Shown here piece after piece: positions 8,360-16,334 of a stretch of 64,000 nt of DNA. The DNA is from CAYFZR01 sp964347835 [NCBI: uncultured archaeon] (GTDB lineage: Archaea > CAYFZR01): positions 28,587 through 92,586 of the forward strand of contig CAYFZR010000018.1 of the NCBI GenBank assembly GCA_964347835.1, given 5' to 3'. Position 1 is the stretch's first letter. Every line of letters starts with the position of its first letter. Made by a program: the position numbers and the translations under genes. A model generated the notes under the pieces. That model worked only from the letters and a program-made list of their open reading frames with translations, was not told the DNA's origin and did no database searches.

Positions 8360-9717
8360 AAAAATACCTCGGATTTAAGTTTAGATACAAATTCGTTAGT
8401 ACTAAGACCAAATTCTCTGGATATCTTTTTTAATAATTTATGAAATCCTGTTCCGTATTGCATAGCCTTTTTTTCTTTTTTAATAACCTCATTTGGTAAT
8501 TTCATTTCTTTTGCAGCCTTTTTTAATGGATACTTCCTCATCCCATCTTTTATTTTTAGGATACCGGGTATTTGGAAGGCATATTTTACCACATCTATAT
8601 CTAAGTAGGGTAATCTTAGCAATATAGAATTTGCCATACTTGCCTTATCGTCTCTCTCAAGATTTGTTCTGTATATATTTAAAAATTCCTTCCACAGGAT
8701 CTCGTTTAAAGATTCTTTGTATCCCAGATATTTGTAGTATCCACCAAATAACTCATCTGCACCCTGTCCTGCAAGCACAACTTTGAGGCCCAATTCTTTG
8801 GCGGTTTTCGTTGCTAAATACATGGGTATTCCGATGCTCAAGTTAAGAGCGCTCAGATCCTCTATCGCGTAGCACACCTCCTTGATACATCGTTTTACAT
8901 CTTGGATAGAGAATTCTCGAGCGCATAAATCTATATCTAAAAAAGAGGCTACCTTTTTCGCTTCCTTTATGTCGTGAGAGCCCGCCATTCCAACGGTAAT
9001 GCATGTTAGATCTTTTTCACATAGACTCACTAGTAATGTACTGTCTATCCCTCCGGAAAAAAGAATTCCAAGTTTATTTAAATCTCTTATTCTTTTTTCA
9101 ACAGCGTATCTTAATTTTTTAATTAAAATGCTCGCATCAAAAGCGCCTTCTTCTGGTCTCTCTCTATCCAAGGAGATTATTCCTGTATCTCCATCAAAAG
9201 TCAGTAAGCTATATGGTTCTAAAGTTTTGATTTCTCCGTCTGAGAAACCTACTTTAATCAATGCTTTTTTCTCGGATGCAAAGGCAAATTCTTTTTTTCC
9301 GTTTTGATTATTTCTTTTATATACATAGTAGAGGGGCTTTATTCCGATATAATCTCTCGACAAAAATATTTCTTCTTCGTTGAATAAAGCAAAGGCGAAA
9401 TCTCCGTCTAAGGTACGAATCGTATCAACTAAGTTATTTTTTATCTCAATTGAATTATAAACCTGACCGTCTAGGAAAAGATGGTATTTTTCTTCTAACG
9501 GAATTATATCTTCCTTTTCAGAAATCAAAAGTCTTGAATGACCTAATGAAAAATTTGATCTTTTATCAATTTCTAAATCGTCAATTTTAGATGAATAACT
9601 AATTTTTTCTGACTGGAAAAGATAAAAGGAATCTTCTCCTCTGTGTTTCATTATATTTAGCATATCATACACTTTTACGCTCGCATCTTTCCCAACTACT
9701 CCACAGATGGAAGACAT
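8356..9717 (-). CDS. Asparagine synthetase B-like glutamine amidotransferase
   Basis: A 453-residue protein, shorter than typical AsnB (500 or more). It has an N-terminal Ntn-type glutaminase domain (CGVVG, MKHRGEDS, FDGQVYN-like strand) to about residue 170 and an AsnB synthetase domain with the PP-loop LFSGGIDSTLL and GQGADELFGGYYKY. The catalytic cysteine is not residue 2: the best start gives MSSICGVVG, so Cys is residue 5. Ntn enzymes need Cys exposed at the N-terminus, so a short propeptide must be removed or glutaminase activity is lost. Linked deacetylases suggest it amidates something other than aspartate, but that is inference. A TTG at 9726 is a less likely start. Confidence 0.8.
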   Translation of the reverse strand: MSSICGVVGKDASVKVYDMLNIMKHRGEDSFYLFQSEKISYSSKIDDLEIDKRSNFSLGHSRLLISEKEDIIPLEEKYHLFLDGQVYNSIEIKNNLVDTIRTLDGDFAFALFNEEEIFLSRDYIGIKPLYYVYKRNNQNGKKEFAFASEKKALIKVGFSDGEIKTLEPYSLLTFDGDTGIISLDRERPEEGAFDASILIKKLRYAVEKRIRDLNKLGILFSGGIDSTLLVSLCEKDLTCITVGMAGSHDIKEAKKVASFLDIDLCAREFSIQDVKRCIKEVCYAIEDLSALNLSIGIPMYLATKTAKELGLKVVLAGQGADELFGGYYKYLGYKESLNEILWKEFLNIYRTNLERDDKASMANSILLRLPYLDIDVVKYAFQIPGILKIKDGMRKYPLKKAAKEMKLPNEVIKKEKKAMQYGTGFHKLLKKISREFGLSTNEFVSKLKSEVFL

Positions 9718-9760
9718 GGTCCTCAATTTTGCCTATTTTTCTAAATATTTGTCTAGCCAA

Positions 9761-9774
9761 ATTATATATATTAC
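9761..9774 (+). promoter_or_regulatory. TATA-like element in the divergent asnB-like / pilin gap
   Basis: An A/T-only run (aattatatatatta) lies about 40-50 bp upstream of the pilin start and a similar distance from the asnB-like start. It is the only obvious TATA candidate in the roughly 90-bp divergent gap, so it may serve either gene. Confidence 0.45.
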
Positions 9775-9775
9775 G

Positions 9776-9788
9776 GAGAATAATTCTC
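9776..9788. promoter_or_regulatory. 13-bp palindrome next to the TATA element
   Basis: gagaat-a-attctc is a perfect inverted repeat with a one-base centre, just downstream of the TATA-like run and about 22 bp upstream of the pilin start. The position suits an operator. No regulator is identified. Confidence 0.35.
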
Positions 9789-9810
9789 GTTTGAACGTTT
9801 GGGGATTGAA

Positions 9811-9990
9811 ATGGACGAGAGAGGACAGGGTGCCCTGGAATACATGCTTATGATAGCCCTTTCTTTGGCAGTTATAGCTGCTATGCTCACGATTTTTCCA
9901 GGAAAGCCTAGTGAATCTGCACAAAAAGCCAGAAGAGCATTTAATATAACAAACGAAAGCATTGAAGGAATTCTAGAAGAGGCAACATGA
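9811..9990 (+). CDS. Class III signal peptide (archaeal pilin-like) protein
   Basis: A short protein of 59 residues beginning MDERGQGALEYMLMIALSL. The glutamine-led QGALEY followed by a hydrophobic helix is the class III signal peptide of archaeal type IV pilin-like subunits, cut before the Q by an EppA/FlaK-like peptidase. After the helix only about 35 residues remain, so the mature product is a mini-pilin or adaptor. The frame extends to a TTG at 9799, but the ATG at 9811 fits the signal peptide and has GGGGATTG upstream. Its stop overlaps the next start (ATGA). Confidence 0.8.
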   Translation: MDERGQGALEYMLMIALSLAVIAAMLTIFPGKPSESAQKARRAFNITNESIEGILEEAT

Positions 9991-10532
9991 AGATACTATG
10001 TATTACAGGTATGCCAGGATCAGGAAAGACACAGGCTTTGAAGGTTTTTTATAAAAAAGGTTTTTCAATAGTTTCTATGGGTGATGTTATCAGAGATCTA
10101 GCGAGAGAAAGAGGGATTAAGGAAGATCCTGAGTCAATTGGTAAACTAGCCGTTGAAATAAGGAAAGATGAAGGAGAAGATGCGGTAGCAAAGAGATGTA
10201 TAAAAAAGATTTCGGGGTTAAGCAAAAATGTTATTATTGAAGGAATAAGGAGTCTACCTGAAATTGAGTGTTTTAAAAACTACTTTGAGGATTTCGTTAT
10301 AGTATCCATTCACGCATCTCCCAAAATAAGATGTAAAAGACTAAAAAGAAGAGGAAGAGCAGATGATCCGCGGAATTTTAAAGAGTTTTTAGAAAGAGAG
10401 AGAAGAGAATTGGATATAGGTATAGGATCGGTAATTGCCATCGCTGATTTTATGGTTGTGAATGAAAGTTCTTTGGAAAAACTATATGAGGAGATAGAAA
10501 CGATAGCAAAGAATTATGAAGGTGACAGTTAG
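9987..10532 (+). CDS. UPF0200 / dephospho-CoA kinase-like P-loop protein
   Basis: A 181-residue P-loop kinase-like protein. The Walker A motif is GMPGSGKTQ at the start, followed by SMGDVIRDLARERG, a nucleoside-binding arrangement typical of the UPF0200 group related to adenylate and dephospho-CoA kinases, and a lid-like RLKRRGRADDPRNF. Its phosphoryl acceptor is not known. It is coupled to the pilin gene by ATGA and overlaps the following UPF0201 gene by 17 bp, a conserved archaeal pair. The stop is TAG. Confidence 0.82.
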   Translation: MKILCITGMPGSGKTQALKVFYKKGFSIVSMGDVIRDLARERGIKEDPESIGKLAVEIRKDEGEDAVAKRCIKKISGLSKNVIIEGIRSLPEIECFKNYFEDFVIVSIHASPKIRCKRLKRRGRADDPRNFKEFLERERRELDIGIGSVIAIADFMVVNESSLEKLYEEIETIAKNYEGDS

Positions 10533-10920
10533 AACTAAGATTTATCCTACCGAAGATATTGAAAAAGTTAAAAAAGCAGTAAAAAATCTTTTCCCCACTA
10601 TAAAGATCGATATATCGGAGGAAGAAAAAACATTGGTCGGAAAGGGGAACGAAGAAGCAATAACTCATTTTAGATATCTCTTGCATAGAGGAAGGATATT
10701 GGATGCTGCAAGAAAGGTAATAAAATCTGGAACAAGGAAAGATGGAAATATTTATCATTCGCGATTTGACGTAAATAAACAAGTAGCATTCATAGGGAAG
10801 ATCAGTTTTTCTACAGAAGGCGAATCTCCTTTAGGACCTATAACAGTAGAGATCGAAAGCAAAGAAGAATTTATAGATTGGTTGGTCCCACAGACCATAA
10901 ATGGTAGACCGGTGAAATAG
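10516..10920 (+). CDS. UPF0201 (COG1325) RNA-binding-like protein
   Basis: A 134-residue protein beginning MKVTVRTKIYPTEDIEKVKKAVKN, with RYLLHRGRILDAARKV and the conserved phrase GESPLGPITVEI. This is the UPF0201 family, an archaeal protein with a ribosomal-protein-L5-like fold. Its biochemical role is not established. It overlaps the kinase-like gene by 17 bp and its TAG stop is directly followed by the next ATG, so the block is one operon. Confidence 0.85.
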   Translation: MKVTVRTKIYPTEDIEKVKKAVKNLFPTIKIDISEEEKTLVGKGNEEAITHFRYLLHRGRILDAARKVIKSGTRKDGNIYHSRFDVNKQVAFIGKISFSTEGESPLGPITVEIESKEEFIDWLVPQTINGRPVK

Positions 10921-11691
10921 ATGGAGATAGGAGCACCCTCATCAGCGTTTTATAATGATATGGAATCTTCTTTGAAAAAAGCAGTGGAAATTGGACTCGA
11001 TGCCATCGAGATAGTTGGCGAAGGACCTCATTCACTAAACGAAATTAATGTCCAAACAATCAAAGATTTTAGAAATTCTTTTGATTTGAGTTTAAAGATT
11101 CATGCACCATTCTCTGACCTCAATATAGCTAGTTTAAATGAAAAAATGAGAGAAACGGCTCTAGAATTAATATTTTCTTCTATAGATCTTTCTTACGAAC
11201 TTGAAGCAGATTTAGTAAACATTCATCCGGGTCACTTATCCCCTTTGGGTCTAAGATTTCCGGAACAAGCCTGGAAAACTAACATCGAGAGTATGAAGAA
11301 ATGCGCCAAAAGAGCAGAAAAGTTGGGTATAAAACTTACATTTGAGAATTTACCAACTAGAGAAGGTGTATTTTGCTCTACAGTTGAGGAGATAAAGACT
11401 GTACTCAGGGAGGTCCCGGAAATAGGATATACCTTAGATATAGGACATGCATTCACAACCGATAACCCTACAGAGTTTTTTGATCTAAAATTTGATCATT
11501 TGCATCTTCATGATAACGACGAAAAAAAAGACCTACACCTCCCTTTGGGGTTAGGTAATATAGACATCTCAAAGGTTTTAAAAATTATAGAGGAGAAAAA
11601 ATACAGTGGATCCATAATATTAGAGTCAAGGGATTTATTGAATTTGAAGAGGAGTTTAGAATATTTAAGAAGGTGGGGGGTTGTAGATTGA
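10921..11691 (+). CDS. Sugar phosphate isomerase/epimerase-like TIM barrel (AP endonuclease 2 superfamily)
   Basis: A 256-residue TIM barrel. Metal-binding positions are visible as LKIHAPFSDLNIAS, DLVNIHPGH, TFENLPTREG, YTLDIGHAFT, HLHDNDEKKDLHLPLG and a final ILESRD. These match the xylose-isomerase-like superfamily, which includes endonuclease IV and sugar epimerases. The short length and lack of the full Endo IV signature favour a sugar or polyol isomerase, but the substrate is unknown. It starts with no gap after UPF0201. Confidence 0.8.
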   Translation: MEIGAPSSAFYNDMESSLKKAVEIGLDAIEIVGEGPHSLNEINVQTIKDFRNSFDLSLKIHAPFSDLNIASLNEKMRETALELIFSSIDLSYELEADLVNIHPGHLSPLGLRFPEQAWKTNIESMKKCAKRAEKLGIKLTFENLPTREGVFCSTVEEIKTVLREVPEIGYTLDIGHAFTTDNPTEFFDLKFDHLHLHDNDEKKDLHLPLGLGNIDISKVLKIIEEKKYSGSIILESRDLLNLKRSLEYLRRWGVVD

Positions 11692-12311
11692 TAGCAATTA
11701 TCGGAGGTACTGGAGAACAAGGAATGGGCCTAGCTATGAGACTTTCTATGGCTGGTGAGGAGGTGATAATTGGGTCAAGAAACGCTGAAAAGGCCAAAAA
11801 AGCGTCTGAAATTATAAAAGAAAAAATAAGGGATGCCAAGGTTACTGGACTTATAAATGAAGAAGCTGCGGAGAAAGGAGATATAATAATTGTTTCTGTA
11901 CCTTATAAAGCCCAAAAAAATATATTAAAAAGCATAAGCCCTTTCTTGAGTGAAGACGATATCGTTGTGGATGTTACAGTCCCTCTGGAAGAGATTACAG
12001 ACTCTGCAGCAGAAAGGGCTAGAGAAATTCTACCTCCTCGTGTAAAGCTGGTCTCAGCATTCCATAATGTTAGCGCAAAATCCCTCTTGGATATAGATAA
12101 GCCTGTTGATTGCGATATAATCGTATGTGGAGATAATGAAAAATCTAAAGAACGGATAATGGAACTAGCAGAAAAAATTGATAACTTACGAGCCATAGAT
12201 GGTGGATCTTTAAGAAATTCAAGGATAGTTGAAAGCATAACCTCTTTATTGATGGATATAAATAAAAGATATAAGACTAACACTGGTATTAGAATAACAG
12301 GGAAATTATAA
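11688..12311 (+). CDS. npdG: F420H2:NADP+ oxidoreductase (NpdG / Fno)
   Basis: A 207-residue NADP-binding protein beginning IAIIGGTGEQGMGLAMRLSMAG and IIGSRNAEKA, the NADP-recognising loop of F420-dependent NADP reductase. DIIIVSVPYKAQKNIL and LVSAFHNVSAKSL are further family marks. It moves hydride between reduced F420 and NADP+, feeding biosynthesis. A GTG at 11673 is in frame, but the TTG at 11688 follows GGTGGGGGG with ideal spacing, overlaps the previous stop (TTGA) and gives the normal N-terminus, so it is preferred. Presence of this enzyme implies the cell makes F420. Confidence 0.87.
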   Translation: MIAIIGGTGEQGMGLAMRLSMAGEEVIIGSRNAEKAKKASEIIKEKIRDAKVTGLINEEAAEKGDIIIVSVPYKAQKNILKSISPFLSEDDIVVDVTVPLEEITDSAAERAREILPPRVKLVSAFHNVSAKSLLDIDKPVDCDIIVCGDNEKSKERIMELAEKIDNLRAIDGGSLRNSRIVESITSLLMDINKRYKTNTGIRITGKL

Positions 12312-12321
12312 GAGGGATATT

Positions 12322-12663
12322 ATGCTTTGGTTGCTAGTGGCCATAACTCTAAATATTACTGATTTATTGCATGAGCATATATTTTGGAAGAAGTTTGAAC
12401 CTTACTACTTAGTTTTCGGCAGTCTACTAAGGATAAGGTTAAATCCTATTGGTCTATGGTTTGTACATGAATTGATAGAGTCTATTTTTCACTTTTTCAT
12501 AATTTCTATCCTGTTCTTCTCGTTTACTATAGGATTTCTTGCTGCAATGATTCATCTAGCCCTAGACGCTTATCATACTCTATTCATACATAGAATCTCT
12601 GATAAGACCCACAGATTATTACATTTTTCTTTAGAGGCGATCTTTCTATATGCCCTCATTTAA
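12322..12663 (+). CDS. Small histidine-rich integral membrane protein, unknown
   Basis: A 113-residue protein with about four predicted hydrophobic segments. Histidines lie at helix ends (LLHEHIFW, FVHELIESIFHFF, MIHLALDAYHTLFIH, THRLLHF). The pattern HEL...HLALDAYH recalls membrane-bound metal-dependent hydrolases of the DUF457 type, but the protein is too short and the similarity too loose for a call. It starts 10 bp after npdG, with a GAGGG ribosome site, and its stop abuts the stop of the convergent ogg gene. Confidence 0.65.
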   Translation: MLWLLVAITLNITDLLHEHIFWKKFEPYYLVFGSLLRIRLNPIGLWFVHELIESIFHFFIISILFFSFTIGFLAAMIHLALDAYHTLFIHRISDKTHRLLHFSLEAIFLYALI

Positions 12664-13302
12664 TTACTTAAATATCTCTCCTGTTCCCTCAGACCAGAGA
12701 AGTAAATCTAATTCATCCATCGGTATGTTTATTTCATTAGAAAAATGTCTCATTTTTTCCTCTACTCTCAGATATTCTCTTTTTGCCCAGTTTTTTGGAA
12801 TATCGTCTATGATGTTGAGTAATTTTAGATTTTTCAGGACATGAACATCCAGTATTGCGAGGTTCTCACCTAGGCCTATGTTCCTCAGAAAATGACTTGC
12901 CTCTTTGAGACCGATTCCCCTAATATTTTTTACCAACCATTCTCGAAGTTCAAAAACATCTTCAAATTCATTTAATTTTTCTTTAATTCTTATTTTTCCG
13001 TCTACGCTGAAAAACTCTTTTGCTTCGTAGATATATCGCGCCTTATTGTTGGGAAATCTGACTCCATGTAAATTGGCTCTTATTTCATTTACATCACCTA
13101 TAAAAAGAATTCCGCTTTCTTCTAAGGATTTAATTGCTCTATCGGCAACTCTAGCCCTGGATTGAGGAGTACATATACAAAAACATAGTTCTGCAAAGAT
13201 TTTTTCGTCAGATTTTTTACCCGTTTCCTTAAATTCTTCTAATTTCTTTTTTATCTCATTTCTTTTTGTTTTGTATGATATTAGAATGTTCTTTATGTCC
13301 AT
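12664..13302 (-). CDS. ogg: N-glycosylase/DNA lyase, archaeal Ogg2 type
   Basis: A 212-residue helix-hairpin-helix glycosylase. The hairpin carries the catalytic lysine in IRGIGLKEASHFLRNIG and the catalytic aspartate in AILDVHVLKNL, as in the Ogg2 family that removes 8-oxoguanine and nicks the abasic site. AELCFCICTPQSRARVADRA is the usual N-terminal helix block. It ends a minus-strand run of PRPP synthase, TrmG10 and RNase Z and starts 12 bp after rnz. Confidence 0.88.
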   Translation of the reverse strand: MDIKNILISYKTKRNEIKKKLEEFKETGKKSDEKIFAELCFCICTPQSRARVADRAIKSLEESGILFIGDVNEIRANLHGVRFPNNKARYIYEAKEFFSVDGKIRIKEKLNEFEDVFELREWLVKNIRGIGLKEASHFLRNIGLGENLAILDVHVLKNLKLLNIIDDIPKNWAKREYLRVEEKMRHFSNEINIPMDELDLLLWSEGTGEIFK

Positions 13303-13314
13303 TCAATTCTTCCA

Positions 13315-14205
13315 TCATATTTTTAGCTTCATTAGATCGTAAGCCAGCATCGTGCTCGAGAAAACCTCTTTTGCCTCTTCTAATAACTCTTTTCCATCGT
13401 ATCTGGGACTAATATGGGTCAATATCAATTTTTTTGCCTTTGCCTCCAAAGCAACATCTCCAGAATCTTTAGCAGTTGAATGAAAAGTTTCTAAAGCCCT
13501 ATCTTTTAATGTATGACTGAACGTAGAGTCATGTATGAGAAGATCACAATCGCTGGCAAGTTTTATTACACTTTCGCAAGGTCTTGTATCTGAGGAGTAA
13601 ACGATGCACTTCCCTTTTCGATTTGGACCTACAACGTCCTCTAAGGATATCTCTTTTCCGTTTAGAGTTATTTTCTCTCCTCTTTCGAGTCTCGAAAACT
13701 CAGGACCTGGTTTTATGCCAAGTTTATTTGCTTTTTCGAGGTTGAATTTGCCTCTTTTGCTGTATTCTTCTATTTTGCACGCTACAGTAGGTACTGAATG
13801 ATCAGTACGAGCAAAATTGATTTTTAATTTTTCTAGTTTTATTTCTTCGTTCGATACTCCATTGATATTGATAGGGAAACCTTGAGTGTAGTAACCTATA
13901 CCCAAATAATCTTTCAATTCTTTAGCAGAATCCTTTGGAGTATAAATGTAGATAGGATCTTCTCTACCCAAAAAAGACATGGTTTGAACAAGACCGCTTA
14001 GTCCTAAGAAATGATCTCCGTGTAAATGGGAGATAACAATATTTTTTATCCGCATATAGCTTAGTTTAGAAAGCAAAAATTGTCTCTGTATACCTTCTCC
14101 ACAATCTAATAGTAAAATCTCTCCATCTATCTTTATCGCAATCCCCGGCAGGTTCCTTTTTGTGGTAGGAATACTTCCTGAAGTACCAAGGAAAGTTATC
14201 TCCAT
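13315..14205 (-). CDS. rnz: Ribonuclease Z
   Basis: A 296-residue metallo-beta-lactamase fold protein starting MEITFLGTSGSIPT, with the zinc motif SHLHGDHFLGL, later histidine-bearing FARTDHSVPTVACKIEE, SSDTRPCESV and ILTHISPRY. This is the archaeal RNase Z layout, including the GKCIVYSSDTRPC block and the exosite region near EKANKLGIKPGPEF. It trims the 3' trailer from precursor tRNA. It starts 1 bp after the TrmG10 stop, so tRNA maturation and modification genes are co-transcribed. Confidence 0.93.
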   Translation of the reverse strand: MEITFLGTSGSIPTTKRNLPGIAIKIDGEILLLDCGEGIQRQFLLSKLSYMRIKNIVISHLHGDHFLGLSGLVQTMSFLGREDPIYIYTPKDSAKELKDYLGIGYYTQGFPININGVSNEEIKLEKLKINFARTDHSVPTVACKIEEYSKRGKFNLEKANKLGIKPGPEFSRLERGEKITLNGKEISLEDVVGPNRKGKCIVYSSDTRPCESVIKLASDCDLLIHDSTFSHTLKDRALETFHSTAKDSGDVALEAKAKKLILTHISPRYDGKELLEEAKEVFSSTMLAYDLMKLKI

Positions 14206-14206
14206 A

Positions 14207-15211
14207 TCAAAGCCTCAATACAGTTATTCTTCTTGTTAAACTTTTATGAACCCTCTCTAAATAATACTCTACCTCAGTAAGATTTGTTTTGTTTATTATA
14301 TCTTCTATATCCATCCTCTCGTGGGGTAGAGATACTGTTATGTATGATCCTTTATCTAATATCCTTTCCATCTCAAGCAAAGATTCTAGATAGAGATCCT
14401 CAAGGGTCAAACCCATAGTACTTGCTGATATTCCATAAGGAGGATCTGTGGCTATTGCTTTTATATTCTCAAGTGGTATATCTCTTGCGTCTCCTACCAT
14501 TACTATATAAATGTCCATTCCGTAGAAATCAAGGTTTTTCTTAACGCCGCTTACTACCCTCTCGTCCAAATCTAATCCGTATAGACTACAACCAATCAAC
14601 CCGGCCTCTATTAATATACCTCCTGCACCACAGAAAGGATCCAGAAAACTTTCTTTAGATCTTGCCCTAGACAAGTTAACAAGACATCTCGCTGTTCTTG
14701 GCAAAATAGTCCCAGGACGGAAATATGGCCTAATTTGGGGTCTTCTTTTCTCGTATTGAGCCCTATCTATATTTTTTATCATTCTGCAAAAAAATGCCCT
14801 ATTAGAACTTAAAATTAATATAAAAGAGTTATCAGGATTTCCTAAGTCTACATAGTTTTCTTTGGAAATTATCTTGCTTGCTATCTCTTTTTCTAACTCT
14901 AGACCTTTAAAACTCAGTCCGCTTTCCTTTATCCTTTTTATCCTAACGGAAAAAGAGCCCTCGCAAGAAACTTCGCTGGCTTTTTTTAAGATTTCTCTCT
15001 TTTCTTGATTGCATATAAATTCTAACTCACCATAAAAGTGAGCATATGCTAATCTACTTGATATATCTGGGCAATCTAAAGCCTCGAATGTAAATACCTG
15101 ATCTGCGGTCTCAATCTCAGAATATTTTACAGTAAGGGCTTCCAAAGTTGCTTTGAGCTCTGCTTGGGGTAGTTGAGGATGTTCACCCGAGAGCAAGACT
15201 AAATATTTCAT
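14207..15211 (-). CDS. trmG10: tRNA (guanine(10)-N2)-dimethyltransferase, TrmG10
   Basis: A 334-residue protein with an N-terminal THUMP-like region (to about residue 160) and a C-terminal Rossmann methyltransferase. The SAM loop is DPFCGAGGILIEAGLIG and the amino-methyltransferase catalytic motif is ATDPPYG, the form used for exocyclic N2 of guanine. RPYFRPGTILPRTARCLVNLS is a strong TrmG10 block. It would form m2G10/m2,2G10 in tRNA. It is adjacent to RNase Z. Confidence 0.9.
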   Translation of the reverse strand: MKYLVLLSGEHPQLPQAELKATLEALTVKYSEIETADQVFTFEALDCPDISSRLAYAHFYGELEFICNQEKREILKKASEVSCEGSFSVRIKRIKESGLSFKGLELEKEIASKIISKENYVDLGNPDNSFILILSSNRAFFCRMIKNIDRAQYEKRRPQIRPYFRPGTILPRTARCLVNLSRARSKESFLDPFCGAGGILIEAGLIGCSLYGLDLDERVVSGVKKNLDFYGMDIYIVMVGDARDIPLENIKAIATDPPYGISASTMGLTLEDLYLESLLEMERILDKGSYITVSLPHERMDIEDIINKTNLTEVEYYLERVHKSLTRRITVLRL

Positions 15212-15282
15212 GGAATCACTTAAAATTATCTTTTTATTAACTTTGGTGATAACTGCAAAATTTGTTATATAAGAGATCTTCT

Positions 15283-16158
15283 TTATTTTAATTCCTTTGC
15301 GATTAACGGAGCAAGGGATACTTTGCTTACTTCTCTTTCTATGGAATTTGTTGCTATTATATCGGAAATATTAGATGCCAAAATTTTTGAAACAGCATCC
15401 TTACTCAGGACAGGGTGTATGCAAGAGGCTATGATTCTTATTGCCCCCTCCGAGAATAAAATATCGGCTGCCCTTATTATCGTTCCTCCACTATCGATAA
15501 TATCGTCTACTAGAATTATATTCTTCTCCTTTACATTTAGATCTTTTTTCTTCATTTTGATCTTCCCTGGACCTTCCCTAATCTTTTCCAGGTAGTCAAA
15601 ATCAATATCCAATCTTCTCGCAAGATCTATTGCCTTATTCAATGCTCCTTTATCTGGAGCAAATACCATAAGATCTTTCATATTCAAATCTTTTATGTAT
15701 GATGCTAAAAGAGGAATCGCAGTTATTTCATTAACTGGAATATCAAAAAAATCAATGATGTGAGGTTTATGAATGTCAAATAGATATAGAATGTCGATGT
15801 CATATTGGCTTATCATATTCGCGATTGCCTTAACACTTATGGCCTCTCCTTCTTCAAATCTCTTATCTTGCCTCGAAAATCCGAGATATGGTATAAAAAC
15901 TCTCATAGAGTTAGGATCATAATCAAATAGAAGATCCAACAAGAAAATAAGTTCCATTGTATTATCAACTTGGGGATAAGGGGTAGATTGTATTACTATT
16001 ACGTCTTCTCCCTTTACATTCCTATCTATCTTGATATGCAGTTCTCCGTCTTGGAAGTACTTCTTTTTAACAGGGATAATGTCGCAAGACAAAAGATTGG
16101 ATACTTCAGCACTCAAACTTTGAGACGTGCTTCCTCCCACCACAATAATCTCAAACAC
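15283..16158 (-). CDS. prs: Ribose-phosphate pyrophosphokinase (PRPP synthase)
   Basis: A 291-residue enzyme. Marks are DGELHIKIDRNVKGEDVIVIQST, PYLGFSRQDKRFEEGEAISVKA for ATP, DIHKPHI, APDKGAL and the PRPP loop LVDDIIDSGGTI. It makes PRPP from ribose 5-phosphate and ATP for nucleotide and coenzyme synthesis. The length is that of archaeal class II/III enzymes. The start is GTG. It lies 71 bp upstream of trmG10. Confidence 0.93.
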   Translation of the reverse strand: MFEIIVVGGSTSQSLSAEVSNLLSCDIIPVKKKYFQDGELHIKIDRNVKGEDVIVIQSTPYPQVDNTMELIFLLDLLFDYDPNSMRVFIPYLGFSRQDKRFEEGEAISVKAIANMISQYDIDILYLFDIHKPHIIDFFDIPVNEITAIPLLASYIKDLNMKDLMVFAPDKGALNKAIDLARRLDIDFDYLEKIREGPGKIKMKKKDLNVKEKNIILVDDIIDSGGTIIRAADILFSEGAIRIIASCIHPVLSKDAVSKILASNISDIIATNSIEREVSKVSLAPLIAKELK

Positions 16159-16334
16159 CCGAAGATTAACTGTCCTAAGATCTTAAATAAATTTTCGGAT
16201 AATTTGATATGAGGGATTTTATTAAAAACCTGAGTATTTGTTAAAAAAATTTCACCTATAACCAATAAATTTTTAAAAAAGTTTACAATTATCGTTTGCT
16301 TCAAAGATGTTTCAGGTTGAAAGGAGTTGTTTTT

